From the NCBI RefSeq assembly GCF_964355755.1, contig NC_092674.1, positions 18,118,501 through 18,182,500 on the forward strand: 64,000 nt of DNA, given 5' to 3'. Shown one piece after another: positions 61,758 through 64,000 of this stretch (the first letter of the stretch is position 1; every line of letters begins with the position of its first letter). The stretch comes from Antedon mediterranea (Eukaryota; Echinodermata; Crinoidea; Comatulida; Antedonidae). The notes beneath the pieces were generated by a model that saw only the letters and a program-made list of their open reading frames with translations, had not been told where the DNA came from and made no database searches. Both the position numbers and the translations under genes were made by a program.

Positions 61758-64000
61758 ATTTGAACTCGTCACTTTGACGAGTTCGGGTTATCCGCGGAAA
61801 TGCAACATGCACATTACATTAAAATATATGAATGTCAACAATTATTATGCTATCCTATGACATGAATATGTTTACAGTGCTGAATTGTACCAATTGTGTC
61901 ATACAGTCATGTTACAGTATTAGCATAGATGAAATTACGAGACACATCTTTTAAATCCAACACGATAATGTGAAATTGACGATAATTGAAGATAATTATC
62001 TATATATAAATTTGCGTAAGGGCAAAATTCGGTAAATCGCGCATTATTTTCTAGAATGTTTACTCGATGGTATATAAAGTTGGTTTGTACTTTCGGTACT
62101 GATTTTAACCACCTGATGTAACCCTGTTTACTAATTAAATTGAGTTCGATAATTAGTTATTGACAATTAAATTTAGGTTTAACGATTTGCCCCAAATAGG
62201 GGTGTTTTTCGATCGTGGTATACACTGTCTAATGGATGTCCATCTTGAAAAATACCCGCAGACAATAATACGAGGATGCTTCGCATTTTCCTATCTCCTC
62301 CTATGATAATTGTTTTTAATGGCTGAAAACCGGTTGAACAGCTCGAGTACAGCATCATAATGTTGAAGACAGGCCAATTTTCTTAAAAAAATACTATTTT
62401 GATAGATTTAATTTAAACGTTTATACAAATGTATTGATTTGCGATGAATGGAACATTCCAACCTCTGTTCCACAAGTGTCTATTCCCTCAGGCGTTGTAA
62501 AGGCAAGTACTGTATACTCATAACAGAAATTCGATCCATTTTTTTTTCAATCTGTGCTGCAGAGGTTGGATATAGATTTTTTTTAAACGGACAATGAGCT
62601 AGCGTTTTCAGTCGCCGTATATTATGTAGAAATTCTATTATTGCAGTTAAACCACCCACATCATCATTGAAAACAATTAATATTTCGTTACTAAATGGAT
62701 AAAGAATATATTTAAAAATTGTTCCTCTTTGCACCCATCCTCTTCCCCATCCCTCAACCCTAATGTTACATACAAAACACAAATTAAGTTTGTTTAAATT
62801 TGACTTAAACAATTGGTCTCATTTTGTGACAAGTTTCTCTTTCGGAAGTAATTCCCAGGGTGCTAATTTTAGTTGAGTACATAAATCACAGTGTCTATTT
62901 ATTCGTTCCTGTAAACGAATCGCCAGTTTTTTAACGCTGAAATTATTATGTATTCGAGAACCATCTGTGGGCACGACCTAGATGGTAGGCGAGCGAAGCG
63001 AGCGTACCATCTAGTCTAAATAATTACATTAATACAAGAGATGGAAATCTGACTTTTTTTAATTCAACTGGCCTTATGATAGACAAAATTTGTATATGAA
63101 TTCATATCTACAATTCAACAACTTCTAATCTATAATAAGTTTTAATCACGTGGGTTACTTTTCATTCCGATGAACAATATACTGCATAGATGAAATTAAG
63201 TAACTCATGTTATTCTAATTTTTTTATATGATGACGTAATAAAAATTACAATTTTTGTAACTCTTGTGAAAGAGAATTGATAGAGAAAGAATGTATTAAA
63301 ATCTAGGAGAAAATGCGTAACACATTAGCGCGATACGCTCTATTAAATTGGATTAACTAGTACAAAAGAGAAAAAAAAATCTATTTTTCAAATTCGAGTG
63401 GCCATATGGTGACGTCAAAACATCATGTAGGTACAAATTGTACATGAATTGATATCTACAACTAATCAGGTTCCATATTTTAAATAGGGTCACCGACCAT
63501 TTTGAGGAGCTATAACTGAATAAAAATAGATATATTTTTGCACAAATTTGCATTAAATTACCTATTCTTTAGCACACGATTATTAAAGTTACGACATGCG
63601 TCTTTATTTTGCAGATAAAGTTCATCAAAATGGATGAAATCTGCTACAGAAGGTATGAAAAGCAAAAATCAATTGCAAAAACTATTTTCATACTCTTAAA
63701 ACGCAAACAATTTTGAAATGCTCAAAATGGCCAGAAATGTACGTGAAATTGATCAGAAATTATTTTGCGAATTTTTTAATTTCAAATATGCGTACTCGCA
63801 AAATTGTTTGCGTAGCACGTCAATTTTATCATGTCCAAATATTATGAAATACATTTTCGTAAAGTTTAATTGAAAAATAAATTTTTGTTCAGAATTTATG
63901 AGAAACCATAAAATTTCATAAATCGAGCGTAACTTGTTACATCTTGCACATCTACAGCTACAGGTTACTCTTATGACCAAGTTATACAATCTTATGTTGA
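61754..64000 (-). mobile_element. Helitron-like element (copy 4, runs off the window)
   Basis: The minus-strand 3' end has the perfect hairpin AACTCGTCA...TGACGAGTT (61763-61783), then AAAT and CTAT (a one-base change from CTAG). The body shares blocks with all other copies, including GGCCATATGGTGACGTC (63395-63412) and the 370-bp block also present inverted at 24491-24852. It is longer than the other copies and continues past 64000. A palindrome CTAGATGGTA...TACCATCTAG lies inside at about 62979-63015. Confidence 0.7.

Noticed and set aside
61554-61772. Considered as the next upstream TPP2 exon
   Set aside because: The protein matches gypsy integrase (YNGIIW...PDALRSFHSLL), not TPP2.

Overview
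This is a 64 kb, AT-rich animal (metazoan) genomic window that lies almost entirely inside one intron-rich gene. I assembled eleven short exons on the minus strand, with GT/AG borders and reading phase agreeing at every junction. They encode 598 consecutive codons of tripeptidyl peptidase II (TPP2), roughly its C-terminal half. The catalytic subtilisin-like half lies beyond the right edge. The last few dozen residues were not found and are probably beyond the left edge. Exons sit at 3152-3274, 6876-7068, 21170-21300, 21657-21753, 29492-29631, 33129-33449, 33680-33817, 33945-34041, 49915-50015, 51364-51632 and 61191-61374, listed from 3' to 5' in transcript order. The protein resembles deuterostome TPP2. 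With the dispersed TAGGCCTA palindromes and the repeat types, it suggests a marine invertebrate, possibly an echinoderm; this assignment is inference.

Everything else is intron filled with mobile elements and satellites. The 14.1 kb intron at 7069-21169 holds a LINE split by a 3.9 kb DNA transposon. That transposon encodes a decayed protein with a FEN1/XPG-like nuclease segment and a Cys-rich tail (Academ-like candidate), and its 3-bp target duplication restores the LINE reading frame. The same intron holds a second LINE (14.5-17.2 kb) and a PIF/Harbinger-like 2.8 kb element (TTA duplication) that itself contains a smaller inverted-repeat element. The 7.7 kb intron at 21754-29491 holds two more LINE remnants and a tandem repeat. 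The 15.9 kb intron at 34042-49914 holds a nearly complete two-ORF LINE (36.9-40.8 kb, minus), two complete-looking Helitron-like elements and a cluster of tandem arrays (41.0-45.9 kb) with a TTAA-inserted MITE. The 9.6 kb intron at 51633-61190 holds two tRNA-Val(AAC)-like genes between two related MITEs, an L2-type LINE remnant, and a tRNA-derived SINE. To the right of the last exon there is a Ty3/gypsy integrase fragment abutting another Helitron-like terminus.

The most unusual theme is a repeat family seen at least six times (about 4.7, 24.5, 35.3, 47.3, 59.7 and 61.75 kb). At four of these loci it has a terminus made of a hairpin (AACTCGTC...GACGAGTT) followed by CTAG and a T. At two loci the other end is a large GGTTATCCGC hairpin. 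It carries no visible protein and looks like a non-autonomous Helitron/Helentron relative. No operons, CRISPR arrays or bacterial features are present.
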